Positions 37,105-45,851 of a DNA stretch of 64,000 bases are shown here, piece by piece. How positions within the stretch are numbered: position 1 is the first letter of the stretch; the number at the start of each line of letters is the position of its first letter. The notes under the pieces were generated by a model. The model worked only from the letters and a program-made list of their open reading frames with translations, was not told the DNA's origin and searched no databases. This DNA comes from Tardiphaga robiniae. Its GTDB lineage: Bacteria > Pseudomonadota > Alphaproteobacteria > Rhizobiales > Xanthobacteraceae. The stretch lies in NCBI RefSeq assembly GCF_013359755.1, contig NZ_JABMCJ010000071.1, positions 124,001 through 188,000 on the forward strand, written 5' to 3'. Both the position numbers and the translations under genes were made by a program.

Positions 37105-37116
37105 CGCGGATCTCCC

Positions 37117-38184
37117 TCAGCGTGCCATCGCGTCGGCGTCGATGATGGCCTGGGCGAATTCACGCGGTGCTTCCTGCGGCAGGTTGTGACCGATGCCACC
37201 ATTCACCGTGCGATGCTCGTACTTGCCGGTGAACTTCTTGGCATAGGCCTTGGGATCGGGATGCGGCGCGCCATTGGCGTCGCCTTCCATGGTGATGGTC
37301 GGCACCGCAATCGCCGGCCCCTGCGCCAGCCGCTTCTCCAGCTCATCATACTTCGCCTCGCCCTGGGCGAGTTCGAGCCGCCAGCGATAGTTGTGGATGG
37401 TGATGGCGACGTGATCGGGATTCTCGAACGCCTTGGCCGAGCGGTCATAGGTGGCGTCATCGAAATTCCACTTCGGCGAGGCCAGCTTCCAGATCAGCTT
37501 GGCGAAGTCGTGCCGGTACTTGTCGTAGCCCAGCCGGCCGCGCTCCGTGGTGAAGTAGAACTGGTACCACCATTCCAGTTCAGCCTTCGGCGGCAGCGGC
37601 ATGCGATTGCCCTCCTGGCTGCCGATCAGATAGCCGCTGACGGCGACCAGCGCCTTGACGCGCTCCGGCCAGATCGCAGCGAGAATGTCGGCCGTGCGGC
37701 CGCCCCAGTCATAGCCGCCGACCACGGCCTTCTCGATCTTCAGCGCGTCCATGAACGCGACGATGTCGGTGGCCAGCGCCGCCGGCTGGCCATTGCGCAC
37801 CGTCGCGTCGGAGAGGAAGCGCGTGCCGCCATAGCCGCGCAGATACGGGATGATGACGCGGTAGCCGGCCGAGGCCAGCAGCGGCGCGACATCCACATAG
37901 CTGTAGATGTCATAGGGCCAGCCGTGCAGCAGCAGCACAACGGGGCCGTTGGCCGGACCGTCCTCGGCATAGGCGACGCTGAGGTCGCCGGCATTGATCT
38001 GCTTCAGCGGCTTGAACGACGTATGCGTGCCGCGCTTGATGGCCGGGAACTGCTTGCCGGCCTTGGCGGCCTGCGCCGCGGCGGAGCCGATGCCGCCGAA
38101 CTGAGCTGCGGCGATGCCCATGAGCGCCGCGCCCAGCAGGCTGCGGCGGTTGAAGTGGCTGGTGTCGCGCTTGTCATTCGTCAT
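37117..38184 (-). CDS. exported alpha/beta hydrolase, epoxide-hydrolase-like, Tat signal
   Basis: 355 residues from ATG 38184, with GGAGG upstream. The N-terminus FNRRSLLGAALMGIAAAQFGGIGSAAAQA is a twin-arginine type signal. The alpha/beta fold has an oxyanion motif (LLLHGWPYDIYSY), a nucleophile elbow (VGGYDWGGRTADILA) with Asp as nucleophile, as in epoxide hydrolases and dehalogenases, and a distal catalytic His (NGGIGHNLPQEAP). Substrate unknown. It lies in one unit with the downstream cytochrome P460 gene. Confidence 0.88.
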   Translation of the reverse strand: MTNDKRDTSHFNRRSLLGAALMGIAAAQFGGIGSAAAQAAKAGKQFPAIKRGTHTSFKPLKQINAGDLSVAYAEDGPANGPVVLLLHGWPYDIYSYVDVAPLLASAGYRVIIPYLRGYGGTRFLSDATVRNGQPAALATDIVAFMDALKIEKAVVGGYDWGGRTADILAAIWPERVKALVAVSGYLIGSQEGNRMPLPPKAELEWWYQFYFTTERGRLGYDKYRHDFAKLIWKLASPKWNFDDATYDRSAKAFENPDHVAITIHNYRWRLELAQGEAKYDELEKRLAQGPAIAVPTITMEGDANGAPHPDPKAYAKKFTGKYEHRTVNGGIGHNLPQEAPREFAQAIIDADAMAR

Positions 38185-38376
38185 GGTGCAGGTCCTCCGG
38201 GCAATGACGGTTGAGGCCGTCGATGTGCGGACCATGCCGCGGTACCAGCATCCTCGCTTGAAGATTTCTTCGATTTTCTCTTGAGAAGGCCATGATTTAT
38301 CGTTGAGACGGGGTGTGCTAGGGGACGCTCCTGCGCACAAGGCCTTGGCGCGACAACAGGTATTGGACCCCCTATC

Positions 38377-39957
38377 TTGCTGTTCCGGTTCGACGAATTC
38401 GTCCTCGACACTGACCGGCGGGAGCTACGGCGGGGCACGGACACGGTGGCGGTGGAGCCGCAGGTGTTCGATGTGCTGGAATTCCTGATCCGCGCGCGGG
38501 AGAAGGTCGTCAGCCGTGACGATCTGCTGGCCGAAGTCTGGCATGGCCGCATCGTGTCCGAGGCGACGCTCAGCAGCCGGGTCAACGCGGCCCGCACGGC
38601 CATCGGCGACAATGGCGAGCAGCAGCGGCTGATCCGCACTTTGCCGCGGAAGGGGTTTCGCTTCGTCGGCGAGGTCATCGAACGGACCGACAGCCCCTCT
38701 CCGCCCGTGGTGACAACGCCCGCAACTGCACTCCTGCCCGAAGCCGCCGACCCCGAAGGGCTATCGATCGCGGTGCTGCCCTTCAACAATATGAGCGCGG
38801 ACCCCGAGCAGGATTATTTCGGCGACGGCATTGCCGAAGAGATCATCACGGCGCTGTCGCGCTGCAGCGGGCTGTTCGTGATCGCACGCAATTCGTCCTT
38901 CACTTACAAGAACAAGCCGGTTGATATCCGAGACGTCGGCCGCACGCTCGGCGTCAATTACGTGCTCGAAGGCAGCGTCCGCCGTGCCGGCGAGCGGCTG
39001 CGCATCATCGCGCAATTGATCGACGCCCGTTCCGGCGCGCATCTCTGGGCCGACAAATTCGACGGCGATCGCAGCGATGTATTCGACCTGCAGGACCGCA
39101 TCACCGAACAAACCGTCGCCGCCATCGAGCCGACGCTACGCATCGCTGAAATCGAACGGCGCAGGCACAGCCGTCCGAACAAGCCCGATGCCTACGACCT
39201 GCTGCTGCGCGCCTCCGGCTACCAACACGATTTCACGCCCGAAAGCATGACCGCGGCGCTGGATTGCCTACGTCAGGCTCTGGCCATCGATCCGACCTAC
39301 GCCCCGGCGATGGCAGCAGCGGCCTATTGCCATGCGCAGCGACATTTCCAGGGCTGGATCAGCCCAGACGACGCCCATCGCAGCGAAGGCCTGGCGCTGG
39401 CGCATCGCGCCATCGAGCGGATGCCGAACGATCCGCAGATCCTCTGGATGGCTGCGTTTGCGGTCTGGAATCTCGCCGAGCCACAGAGGGCGAAGGACGC
39501 GGCCATCGAATTGTTCAGCCGCTCGCTCGCGATCAATCCAAACTCCGCCACTGCACTCGCACTGGCCGGATGGATCGAGACCATGCGCGGACAGCAGCAG
39601 GCCGGCCGCGCTCTGCTCGACCGTGCGCGTCGCCTGAACCCGCTCGATCCACACGGCTGGTTCGTCTCCGGTGCGCTGGCCATCGCCGCGATCATCGACG
39701 AGAACTATGCCGAAGCGATCGCTTGGGCCGATAAAGCCTTGCTGCAGAACCGCCGCTTCGCCGTCGCACTCCGCGCGCTCGCCGTGGCGCTCGTGAAAAC
39801 TGGCGCGCACGAACGCGCCGCACAGGTGGTCGAGGAACTGCTCACCATCGAGCCGGAGCTGACGGTCTCCGCCTTCTTTGCGCGCATCCCGGTCCCCGTC
39901 GAATCCATGGCGAAGACCTATGCGGATGCGCTGAAGGCCGCGGGGCTGCCGGAATGA
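38377..39957 (+). CDS. winged-helix regulator with TolB-like and TPR domains (CadC-like architecture)
   Basis: 526 residues; start TTG 38377 is the only reasonable one, as the winged helix begins at once (LLFRFDEFVLDTDRRELRRG). Residues 1-100 form an OmpR/CadC DNA-binding domain, about 128-250 a cytoplasmic TolB-like domain (LSIAVLPFNNMSADPEQDYFGDGIAEEIITALSR), and 265-520 TPR repeats. No membrane helix is visible, so it should be cytoplasmic. It is divergent from the hydrolase/cytochrome pair across 192 bases, so it may regulate that pair. It overlaps the deformylase-like gene by 4 bases (ATGA). Confidence 0.88.
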   Translation: MLFRFDEFVLDTDRRELRRGTDTVAVEPQVFDVLEFLIRAREKVVSRDDLLAEVWHGRIVSEATLSSRVNAARTAIGDNGEQQRLIRTLPRKGFRFVGEVIERTDSPSPPVVTTPATALLPEAADPEGLSIAVLPFNNMSADPEQDYFGDGIAEEIITALSRCSGLFVIARNSSFTYKNKPVDIRDVGRTLGVNYVLEGSVRRAGERLRIIAQLIDARSGAHLWADKFDGDRSDVFDLQDRITEQTVAAIEPTLRIAEIERRRHSRPNKPDAYDLLLRASGYQHDFTPESMTAALDCLRQALAIDPTYAPAMAAAAYCHAQRHFQGWISPDDAHRSEGLALAHRAIERMPNDPQILWMAAFAVWNLAEPQRAKDAAIELFSRSLAINPNSATALALAGWIETMRGQQQAGRALLDRARRLNPLDPHGWFVSGALAIAAIIDENYAEAIAWADKALLQNRRFAVALRALAVALVKTGAHERAAQVVEELLTIEPELTVSAFFARIPVPVESMAKTYADALKAAGLPE

Positions 39958-40445
39958 GTATCCGCCCTATCGTCCGCTATCCCGACCCGCGTCTCGCGCA
40001 GCCGGCCGCTGATGTCACCGTGTTCGACGATGCGCTGCGCACGCTCGCCGACGATCTGCGCGACACCATGCATGCCGCTCCCGGCATCGGCATCACCGCG
40101 CCGCATATCGGCGTGCTGCTACGCGTGGTCGTGCTCGATCTCGGCGATGGCGCCAAGACCTATGTGAATCCGGAGATCGCATGGGCCTCGCCCGAACTGA
40201 TCATGCATCAGGAAGGCAGTGTCTCGATGCCTGGCGTGACTGACGACATCCAGCGCCACGCCCGCGTACGGATCAGCTATCAGGATCTCGACGGCAATAC
40301 GCAGACAGAAGAGTCCGACGGCCTGCGTGCGGTTTGCCACCAGCACGAGATCGACCAGCTCAACGGCATGTTCTGGATCCAGCGCCTGTCGCGCCTCAAG
40401 CGCGAGCGGCTGATCAAGCGGTTCGAGAAGTTGTCGCGCGCCTGA
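39954..40445 (+). CDS. peptide-deformylase-like protein with lost metal ligands
   Basis: 163 residues of deformylase fold: PDPRLAQPAADV, motif 1 GIGITAPH (canonical GxGLAAxQ), motif 2 EGSVSMPG (canonical EGCLS), motif 3 HQHEIDQLNG (canonical HEIDHLxG). The metal-binding Cys is Ser89 and the second metal-binding His is Gln135; only His131 and Glu132 remain. Peptide deformylase activity is therefore unlikely. It is coupled to the upstream regulator by an ATGA overlap, an unusual place for a housekeeping def gene. It may be a binding or regulatory derivative, or use different chemistry. Confidence 0.85.
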   Translation: MSIRPIVRYPDPRLAQPAADVTVFDDALRTLADDLRDTMHAAPGIGITAPHIGVLLRVVVLDLGDGAKTYVNPEIAWASPELIMHQEGSVSMPGVTDDIQRHARVRISYQDLDGNTQTEESDGLRAVCHQHEIDQLNGMFWIQRLSRLKRERLIKRFEKLSRA

Positions 40446-40460
40446 AGCGCGCGACGACCG

Positions 40461-40751
40461 TCACGTCCGCCACTGCGATTGGCGGTATCGGCCGGATATC
40501 AGCCTGAGCCAGGGCACGGCATGGAACAAGCTCATGAAGGCATACATCACCGCCATTCCACTCCACGGCGATGAACGCGACGTTGAACAGAGCAGGTCCG
40601 GCGAACTGCCATCGAGCACACCCGTCAGCAGCGCCATCAATGCGAAGGCCGGTGCGGCCGTAAGGCATAGCCAATCGGCGGCCGGCGCAAGGCTACGCAT
40701 TTTCCAGCGATAGGCCTTCGCGCGATCGACGTCATCGATAGCGCTACTCAT
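40461..40751 (-). CDS. small membrane hypothetical protein
   Basis: 96 residues from ATG 40751, overlapping the end of the DUF899 gene by 8 bases. Two hydrophobic segments are visible (LCLTAAPAFALMALLTGVL at about 30-48 and GMAVMYAFMSLFHAVPWLRLI at about 67-87), with a basic C-terminus. The Cys residues and short loops suggest an inner-membrane partner of the DUF899 protein. Family not recognised. Confidence 0.7.
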   Translation of the reverse strand: MSSAIDDVDRAKAYRWKMRSLAPAADWLCLTAAPAFALMALLTGVLDGSSPDLLCSTSRSSPWSGMAVMYAFMSLFHAVPWLRLISGRYRQSQWRT

Positions 40752-41493
40752 CGGTCTTCCTAAACGTGGCCTCTCCGGCGGCCGAGACCTCGACCCATTT
40801 CTTGTCGGGTGCGGCGCCAGCGACATAGTTGTCGTGCCAGTTCCACCATTTGTAGGTCGGAGTCTGAGGGTAGCCTTCGGGCGAATCCTCCCAGACCTCC
40901 TGGCGGCCGAGCGGCGTCGCGTCGAGATAGCTCCAGGTGGTCCCCATCGCCTCGTCGCCGCGGCTGTTGATGAAATAGGTGCGGAACACGCGGTCACCGT
41001 CGCGGAAGAACACGTTATGGCCGTGCCACTCGTCGACACCGAAGTCGGCGTCGAAACTGTCTGTGATCGTGACCCACGGCATCTCCCAATCCATCCGCGC
41101 CTTCAGGCGTGCGATGTCCGCCTGCGGTGCCCGCGAGGCATAGACGAGCGTGGTATCACGGGCATTCAGATGCGCGAGGTGGGCGACCTGATCGGCACCC
41201 AGGGAACAGCCGCGGCAGGCGTGATCAGGCCAGCCGAACACGCCGGGCTCGAAGAAGGCGCGGTAGACGATCAACTGGCGGCGGCCGTCGAACAGGTCGA
41301 GCAAGCTGGCTGTGCCGCCCGGCCCCTCGAACGCATAGGCCTTATCCACTTCCATCCACGGCATCCGCCGGCGCTCGGCAGCGAGCGCGTCGCGCGCGCG
41401 CATGACAGCCTTCTCCTTCACGAGCATGTCCGTTCGCGCTGCCTCCCATACCTGCGGTGACACAATCGGTGGTGTTTTCATCGGTGCCGTCAT
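40744..41493 (-). CDS. DUF899 thioredoxin-like family protein
   Basis: 249 residues from ATG 41493, chosen for the GGAG/GAAGG site just upstream; ATG 41523 in the same frame is an alternative. DUF899 features: VWEAARTDMLVKEKAVMRARDALAAERRRMPWM, LLDLFDGRRQLIVYRAFFEP, ACRGCSLGADQV, and DWEMPWVTITDSFDADFGVDEWHGHNVFFRDGDRVFRTYF. The fold is thioredoxin-like with a CRGC motif, and activity is unknown. It is cotranscribed with a small membrane protein. Confidence 0.88.
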   Translation of the reverse strand: MTAPMKTPPIVSPQVWEAARTDMLVKEKAVMRARDALAAERRRMPWMEVDKAYAFEGPGGTASLLDLFDGRRQLIVYRAFFEPGVFGWPDHACRGCSLGADQVAHLAHLNARDTTLVYASRAPQADIARLKARMDWEMPWVTITDSFDADFGVDEWHGHNVFFRDGDRVFRTYFINSRGDEAMGTTWSYLDATPLGRQEVWEDSPEGYPQTPTYKWWNWHDNYVAGAAPDKKWVEVSAAGEATFRKTDE

Positions 41494-41615
41494 GGCCTTC
41501 TCTCCACTTTCGTCCATCGTCATGCGTTCCCGACACGACTTGCCGGTTGATCGTCGTGAGGTAGATTAGGATCCGGCAATGGACGGGTGGGAGTGACAAG
41601 TGTGGCGGGATTTGA

Positions 41616-42836
41616 ATGGACTCCCTGATCACCGCCGCAGGTCACGCGCTCGCGGCGGGTGATCCGCTGGGTGCCCTGAAGCGTGTTGCATTGCGTGATG
41701 ACGCGCCGGCGCTTGCGCTACGCGGCATCGCAATGGCGCAGCTCGGCGATTTCGCACGCGCGAAGGAGCTCGTGAAACGGGCCGCGCGCGCCTTCGGTGC
41801 GAAGGAACCCGTGGCGCGTGCGCGGTGCATCGTCGCCGAGGCCGAGATCGCCCTCGTCTCGCGCGATCTGAACTGGCCCACCAAGGCGCTCGACGCCGCG
41901 CGGCTGACGCTCGATGCCCATGGCGACCACGTGAATGCGGCCTATGGCGGCTATCTCGACGTCAGGCGGCTTCTGCTGATCGGACGTCTCGACGAAGCTG
42001 AGCGAAAGCTCGGCGCGCTCGATCCCGCGCCTCTGCCGCCCGCCTTGCGTACCGCTCACGCGCTGGTCGTCGCCGGCATCGCGATGCGCCGCCTGCAGGC
42101 GAAAAAGTCACGCACCGCGATTGCCGACGCGCAGCGTGCCGCCAGGCTTGCCCGCATTCCGGCGCTAACGGCCGAAGTGGACACTGCGTCCCGACTTCTC
42201 GATGCTCCCGCTGCGCGTCTGATCGCACGCGGCGGCGAACGCGTGTTGCTGCTCGACGATGTCGAGGCGCTGCAGAATTCGAAAGCCATCGTCATCGATG
42301 CGTGCCGGCATGTCATCCGCTGTCAGAAGACAGAGCTGTCGCTGGCCACCCGGCCCGTTCTGTTCGCCCTCGCCCGCGCACTCGGCGAAGCATGGCCTGC
42401 GGATGTTTCGCGCGAAACGCTGCTGGCGCGCGCATTCCGCGCCAGACATGCCGATGACTCTCATCGCGCGCGGCTCCGCGTCGAGATGGGACGGCTGCGC
42501 AAACTGCTTGCGCCGCTGGCCGAGGTGAACGCGACCAAGCCCGGTTTTGCGCTGGTCCTGCGCCGCGCCCGCGACGTCGTCGTGCTGGCGCGGCCGGTCG
42601 AGGAAGAACACGCCGCAGTGCTCGCGCTTCTCGCCGATGGAGAAGCCTGGTCGAGCTCTGCACTGGCGCTCGCGCTCGATACCAGCCAGCGCAGCGTTCA
42701 GCGGGCACTCGACGAACTTGCCGCCACTAACAAGGTACAACCGTTCGGACGCGGACGGGCGCGCCGCTGGATGTCGCCATCCCTGCCGGGACTCGCGACG
42801 ATGTTGTTACTCCCGCCGCCGCTGCCGGATCATTAG
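41616..42836 (+). CDS. TPR/helix-turn-helix regulator-like protein
   Basis: 406 residues. The N-terminal 200 residues are helical repeats (RVALRDDAPALALRGIAMAQLGDFARAKELVKRAARAF..). Residues 205-320 look like an SARP-type winged helix (RGGERVLLLDDVEALQNSKAIVIDACRH..., RLRVEMGRLRKLLAPL). The C-terminus has a second HTH (WSSSALALALDTSQRSVQRALDELAA, then GRGRARRW). Predicted cytoplasmic transcription regulator. The target may be the propeller gene 30 bases downstream, which is in the same unit. Confidence 0.8.
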   Translation: MDSLITAAGHALAAGDPLGALKRVALRDDAPALALRGIAMAQLGDFARAKELVKRAARAFGAKEPVARARCIVAEAEIALVSRDLNWPTKALDAARLTLDAHGDHVNAAYGGYLDVRRLLLIGRLDEAERKLGALDPAPLPPALRTAHALVVAGIAMRRLQAKKSRTAIADAQRAARLARIPALTAEVDTASRLLDAPAARLIARGGERVLLLDDVEALQNSKAIVIDACRHVIRCQKTELSLATRPVLFALARALGEAWPADVSRETLLARAFRARHADDSHRARLRVEMGRLRKLLAPLAEVNATKPGFALVLRRARDVVVLARPVEEEHAAVLALLADGEAWSSSALALALDTSQRSVQRALDELAATNKVQPFGRGRARRWMSPSLPGLATMLLLPPPLPDH

Positions 42837-42866
42837 GGTCGTCGTCACATCATCACGGAGAGTTAC

Positions 42867-43505
42867 ATGACCAACTCAGCAGCCGAAATCATCCGCGAAT
42901 ATGGCCCCTTCGAGGGCGTCGACGGCGTGCATGGCGTCACCTATGACGGCACGCAAGTCTGGTTCGCATCCGGAAACAAACTCCACGCACTCGATCCCGC
43001 AAGCGGCAAGACGGTGCGTGCCATCGACGTTGCCGCCCACGCCGGCACCGCCTTCGACGGCAAGCATCTGTTCCAGATCGCCGAGGACCGTATCCAGAAG
43101 ATCGATCCGGCGACCGGCCGCGTGCTGAATACCATCCCTGCGCCCGGCGGCGGTGCCGACTCCGGCATGGCCTGGGCCGAAGGCACGCTGTGGGTGGGAC
43201 AATATCGCGAGCGCAAGATTCACCAGATCGATCCCGACACTGGAAAGATTCTGCGCACCATCGAGAGCAACCGCTTCGTCACCGGCGTCACCTGGGTGGA
43301 CGGCGAACTCTGGCACGGCACCTGGGAAAACGACGAGAGCGACGTGCGCCGTATCGATCCGCAGACGGGCGAAGCGCTGGAGCGGCTTCAACTGCCGGAA
43401 GGCACCGGCGTGTCGGGCCTGGAATCCGATGGCGCGGACTGCTTCTTCTGCGGCGGTGGCGGCAGCGGCAAGCTACGCGCAATCAAGCGACCGAAGCGGA
43501 AGTGA
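42867..43505 (+). CDS. cytoplasmic beta-propeller protein (Vgb/glutamine cyclotransferase-like)
   Basis: 212 residues, no signal peptide. At least five short beta-propeller blades with the repeat VTYDGTQVWFASG-K-LDP-GKTVR (blades at about 20-60, 60-100, 100-140, 140-180 and 180-210). IDP.TGK.L motifs are as in streptogramin-lyase-like and glutamine cyclotransferase proteins. Cyclase residues cannot be verified by eye. It follows the HTH protein by 30 bases with GGAG before ATG. Probably binds or modifies a small ligand. Confidence 0.78.
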   Translation: MTNSAAEIIREYGPFEGVDGVHGVTYDGTQVWFASGNKLHALDPASGKTVRAIDVAAHAGTAFDGKHLFQIAEDRIQKIDPATGRVLNTIPAPGGGADSGMAWAEGTLWVGQYRERKIHQIDPDTGKILRTIESNRFVTGVTWVDGELWHGTWENDESDVRRIDPQTGEALERLQLPEGTGVSGLESDGADCFFCGGGGSGKLRAIKRPKRK

Positions 43506-43535
43506 TCGATCGCATGAGCCGCCTCCCGTCGCGGC

Positions 43536-44132
43536 TTACTTCTTCCCCTGCGGATGGATCGTCTCGCCCTTCTTCAACATCTCGACGAACGCCGCGATCC
43601 GCTTCTTGCGGCCGGCCTCGGTCTTCAGGTTGTTCACCCGGAACGCCAAAGCGAAGCGGTTCTGCGCGCTGAGTTTTGCCAACATCGCTTTCGCTTTTGG
43701 CTCGGCGTCGATCGCCGCCTGCAGGTCAGCAGGAAGCTCCGACGCCTTGACGCGATAGGCGCGATCCCAGCGACCATCGGCCTTGGCCGCCTCAACATGG
43801 ACAAGGCCGTGCCCGGTCATGCGCTCTTCGTCGACGAGGCGCGCAATATTGTCGACGTTGATCTTGCTCCACACGCTTTTTTTGCCGCGCGGCGAATAGC
43901 GCTGCAGGAAGCTCGTCTCGTCCAGTCCCTTGCGGATGCCGTCGATCCAGCCCCAGCACAGTACGACATCGATCGCCTCCTGCGGCGTGATCGATGCGAG
44001 GCCGGATTTTAGCTTGTGAATCTTGATCCAGACCTCGTCGGCCTTGTCGTGGTTCTTGCCGAGCCATTTATAGAAGGCGTCGGCGCTCTTGAACTCGCGC
44101 ACATTCGCGGGATCGACTTTGACGGGTGCCAT
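43536..44132 (-). CDS. YdeI/OmpD-associated family protein
   Basis: 198 residues. Family motifs: FKSADAFYKWLGKNHDKADEVWIKIHKLKSG, TPQEAIDVVLCWGWIDGIRKGLDE, FLQRYSPRGKKSVWSKIN and the C-terminal FRVNNLKTEAGRKKRIAAFVEMLKKGE. Such proteins are called bacteriocin-protection or YdeI/OmpD-associated proteins. The function is poorly known; the N-terminal part is related to DUF1801-type domains. Ends in a basic PQGKK tail. Confidence 0.88.
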   Translation of the reverse strand: MAPVKVDPANVREFKSADAFYKWLGKNHDKADEVWIKIHKLKSGLASITPQEAIDVVLCWGWIDGIRKGLDETSFLQRYSPRGKKSVWSKINVDNIARLVDEERMTGHGLVHVEAAKADGRWDRAYRVKASELPADLQAAIDAEPKAKAMLAKLSAQNRFALAFRVNNLKTEAGRKKRIAAFVEMLKKGETIHPQGKK

Positions 44133-44159
44133 GCTCTGTCCTGACCGCTGCGCGCTGCG

Positions 44160-44825
44160 TTAGCGCGCGTCCAGCCCCATCTGCCAGAAATCAGCTTCCA
44201 GCCGCGACGCCTGGCCAAACAATTTGGCGAGCTCCGTAAAGCGCCGCTCGGTCATCGCACGCGCGGCGAGATCGTCGAGATGGCGGCGTGCTTTCATCGC
44301 GATATCCTGATAGGCGTCGCCGGCATATTCGCCGATCCATTCGCGATAAGGATGATCGCCGAGCGCGTCGGCACCACCCGGCGCGAGCTTCTTGCCGATC
44401 TCGGCATAACCGATCACGCACGGTGCCAGCGCCACATGCAGATCGAGCAGATCGCCGGCGGCGCCGCAGTCCAGCACGAAGCGCGTATAGGCCACCGTTG
44501 CCTGAAGCTCGGGCGCGGCCTCGATGTCGGCGGGCGACAGTCCCCAGCGGCCGCACAGTTTTATGTGAAGCTCCATCTCGCCGAGAATGGCCGCAAGTCC
44601 GCCTTGGGCCGCTTTCATGTCGTCAAGCGAGCGGCTCTTGTACGTCGCCAGCGCATAGGCGCGCGCGAACTGGATCAAGAACAGATAGTCTTGCACCAGA
44701 TAGGCGCGGAACGCGGGTTCTGGCAGCGTGCCGGCCCCGAGCTGTCGGACGAAACTATGATCGACATAGCTGGACCAGTCATCGGCCGAAGCTGATTTGA
44801 GACGATCAAAAATATCCATGCGCAT
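44160..44825 (-). CDS. tenA: TenA-family thiaminase II/aminopyrimidine aminohydrolase
   Basis: 221 residues (start at 44825, or the ATG two codons later). TenA helical fold with active-site positions in place: Asp in YLVQDYLFLIQFARAYAL, Cys in LAPCVIGYAEIGKKL (the catalytic Cys of TenA), YREWIGEYAGD, and the C-terminal Glu in RLEADFWQMGL. It salvages the pyrimidine half of degraded thiamin. No other thi genes are nearby. A small membrane gene lies 6 bases upstream on the same strand. Confidence 0.9.
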   Translation of the reverse strand: MRMDIFDRLKSASADDWSSYVDHSFVRQLGAGTLPEPAFRAYLVQDYLFLIQFARAYALATYKSRSLDDMKAAQGGLAAILGEMELHIKLCGRWGLSPADIEAAPELQATVAYTRFVLDCGAAGDLLDLHVALAPCVIGYAEIGKKLAPGGADALGDHPYREWIGEYAGDAYQDIAMKARRHLDDLAARAMTERRFTELAKLFGQASRLEADFWQMGLDAR

Positions 44826-44831
44826 TCCAGT

Positions 44832-45059
44832 TCACGCGTTCATCCGTCCACTGCCCTGCGTTGCTCTACGCCACTTTGCGGTATAGGGCAGCACGAACAT
44901 ATAGAGACCGCTGAACATCAACAGAAACAGCGGTGGCAACGGCGAGAAGGTCACCCAGGCTGGTGGCTCGCCAAATCCGCGGACAGCGAAATTGGCGATG
45001 ACCGTCACGGTAAAGGCCAGCGACAGCCAGCGGTGTGCGTATCTGATCCATAGGCTCAT
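44832..45059 (-). CDS. small membrane protein, hypothetical
   Basis: 75 residues with two hydrophobic segments (WLSLAFTVTVIANFAVRGF and TFSPLPPLFLLMFSGLYMFVLPY) and a basic tail. It is placed 6 bases before tenA on the same strand, which suggests cotranscription. Its pattern is like a two-helix fragment of heme-b-type membrane proteins, but I see no clear pair of ligand histidines. Function unknown. Confidence 0.72.
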   Translation of the reverse strand: MSLWIRYAHRWLSLAFTVTVIANFAVRGFGEPPAWVTFSPLPPLFLLMFSGLYMFVLPYTAKWRRATQGSGRMNA

Positions 45060-45114
45060 GTTGAGTAACCCTCAGTGCAATGCGGAAGTTGCGTGAGTTC
45101 TGTGTCGGCCGAAT

Positions 45115-45525
45115 TCAGTCCAATCGCGCCAGAAGCTGCTCCATCGACGCTAGGAATCGCGGCCATCCGAACTTGGCGCCCTGATAGGCCTGCTCCTGAT
45201 CCGGCCGGAAGCCGATCTGCTCCATCCGCAGCAGTGTCCCGTTGCTTGAAGGTGTGAGGGTCCAGGTCACGACACTCTCGAGACCCAGGGCCTCCCACGT
45301 GTAAGCGAGCTTTTGGTTCGGCTCGACTTCCGTGACCCGGCAAGCGACCACGCCCCAGTTTGCGCTCAGATCAAAACGATGCCCGAGGACGGGCTGGAAA
45401 TCGTTTTTCATCAGCCACTCGGCGATCAGATGCGGCTGGGTCAGCGCGCGCCAGAGCTTTTCCGGCGCGTGGCCAAATTCCCGCTCGACGACGACGGAAC
45501 GTGTTTCGGCTGCAGTATTGGTCAA
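45115..45525 (-). CDS. SRPBCC/AHSA1-domain protein
   Basis: 136 residues. Aha1-like pattern: VVEREFGHAPEKLWRALTQPHLIAEWLMKNDFQPVLGHRFDL, with LAYTWEA and a C-terminal RMEQIGFRP...GWPRFLASMEQLLARL. It is coupled to an ArsR regulator by a 4-base ATGA overlap, a standard pairing in alphaproteobacteria. The pocket ligand is unknown. Confidence 0.88.
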   Translation of the reverse strand: MTNTAAETRSVVVEREFGHAPEKLWRALTQPHLIAEWLMKNDFQPVLGHRFDLSANWGVVACRVTEVEPNQKLAYTWEALGLESVVTWTLTPSSNGTLLRMEQIGFRPDQEQAYQGAKFGWPRFLASMEQLLARLD

Positions 45526-45851
45526 TTGTCCATCCTCTTCAGCAGTTGTTCGAGATCGTCGAACCGGCTCTCCCAGAACCCGGCCATCTGGCTGGTCCAG
45601 TCGAGCAGCGGCGCCAGGGCCGCCGGTTGCGATCGATAATGTGTCTGACGGCCGCTCTGGCGATCGAGCACCAGCCCCGCCTGCTTCAGCACACCGAGAT
45701 GTTTGGAGACCGCCGGCTGCGAAACCCCGGCTTGCGCGGTCAGTGCCGCGACGGTCTGCTCCCCCTCACGACAAAGTCGCTCGAAGATCGCTCGCCGGGT
45801 CGGATCGGCGAGCGTCTTGAAGAGCACATCGAAGGTGTTCGGCATCGCCAT
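45522..45851 (-). CDS. ArsR-family transcriptional regulator
   Basis: 109 residues. A winged helix spans residues 8-85: LFKTLADPTRRAIFERLCREGEQTVAALTAQAGVSQPAVSKHLGVLKQAGLV. There are no Cys pairs of the metal-sensing type; it belongs to the SdpR-like group commonly paired with AHSA1 proteins. First gene of the two-gene unit. Probable autorepressor acting on the 124-base region upstream, where CATAACCCG... and ...ATGAGTTATGG form a partial inverted repeat around 45852-45898. Confidence 0.9.
   Translation of the reverse strand: MAMPNTFDVLFKTLADPTRRAIFERLCREGEQTVAALTAQAGVSQPAVSKHLGVLKQAGLVLDRQSGRQTHYRSQPAALAPLLDWTSQMAGFWESRFDDLEQLLKRMDN

Noticed and set aside
40752-41039. Extension of the small membrane protein frame across the DUF899 gene
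   Set aside because: The upstream 96 codons are out-of-frame DUF899 sequence; only the part from ATG 40751 has membrane-protein character.
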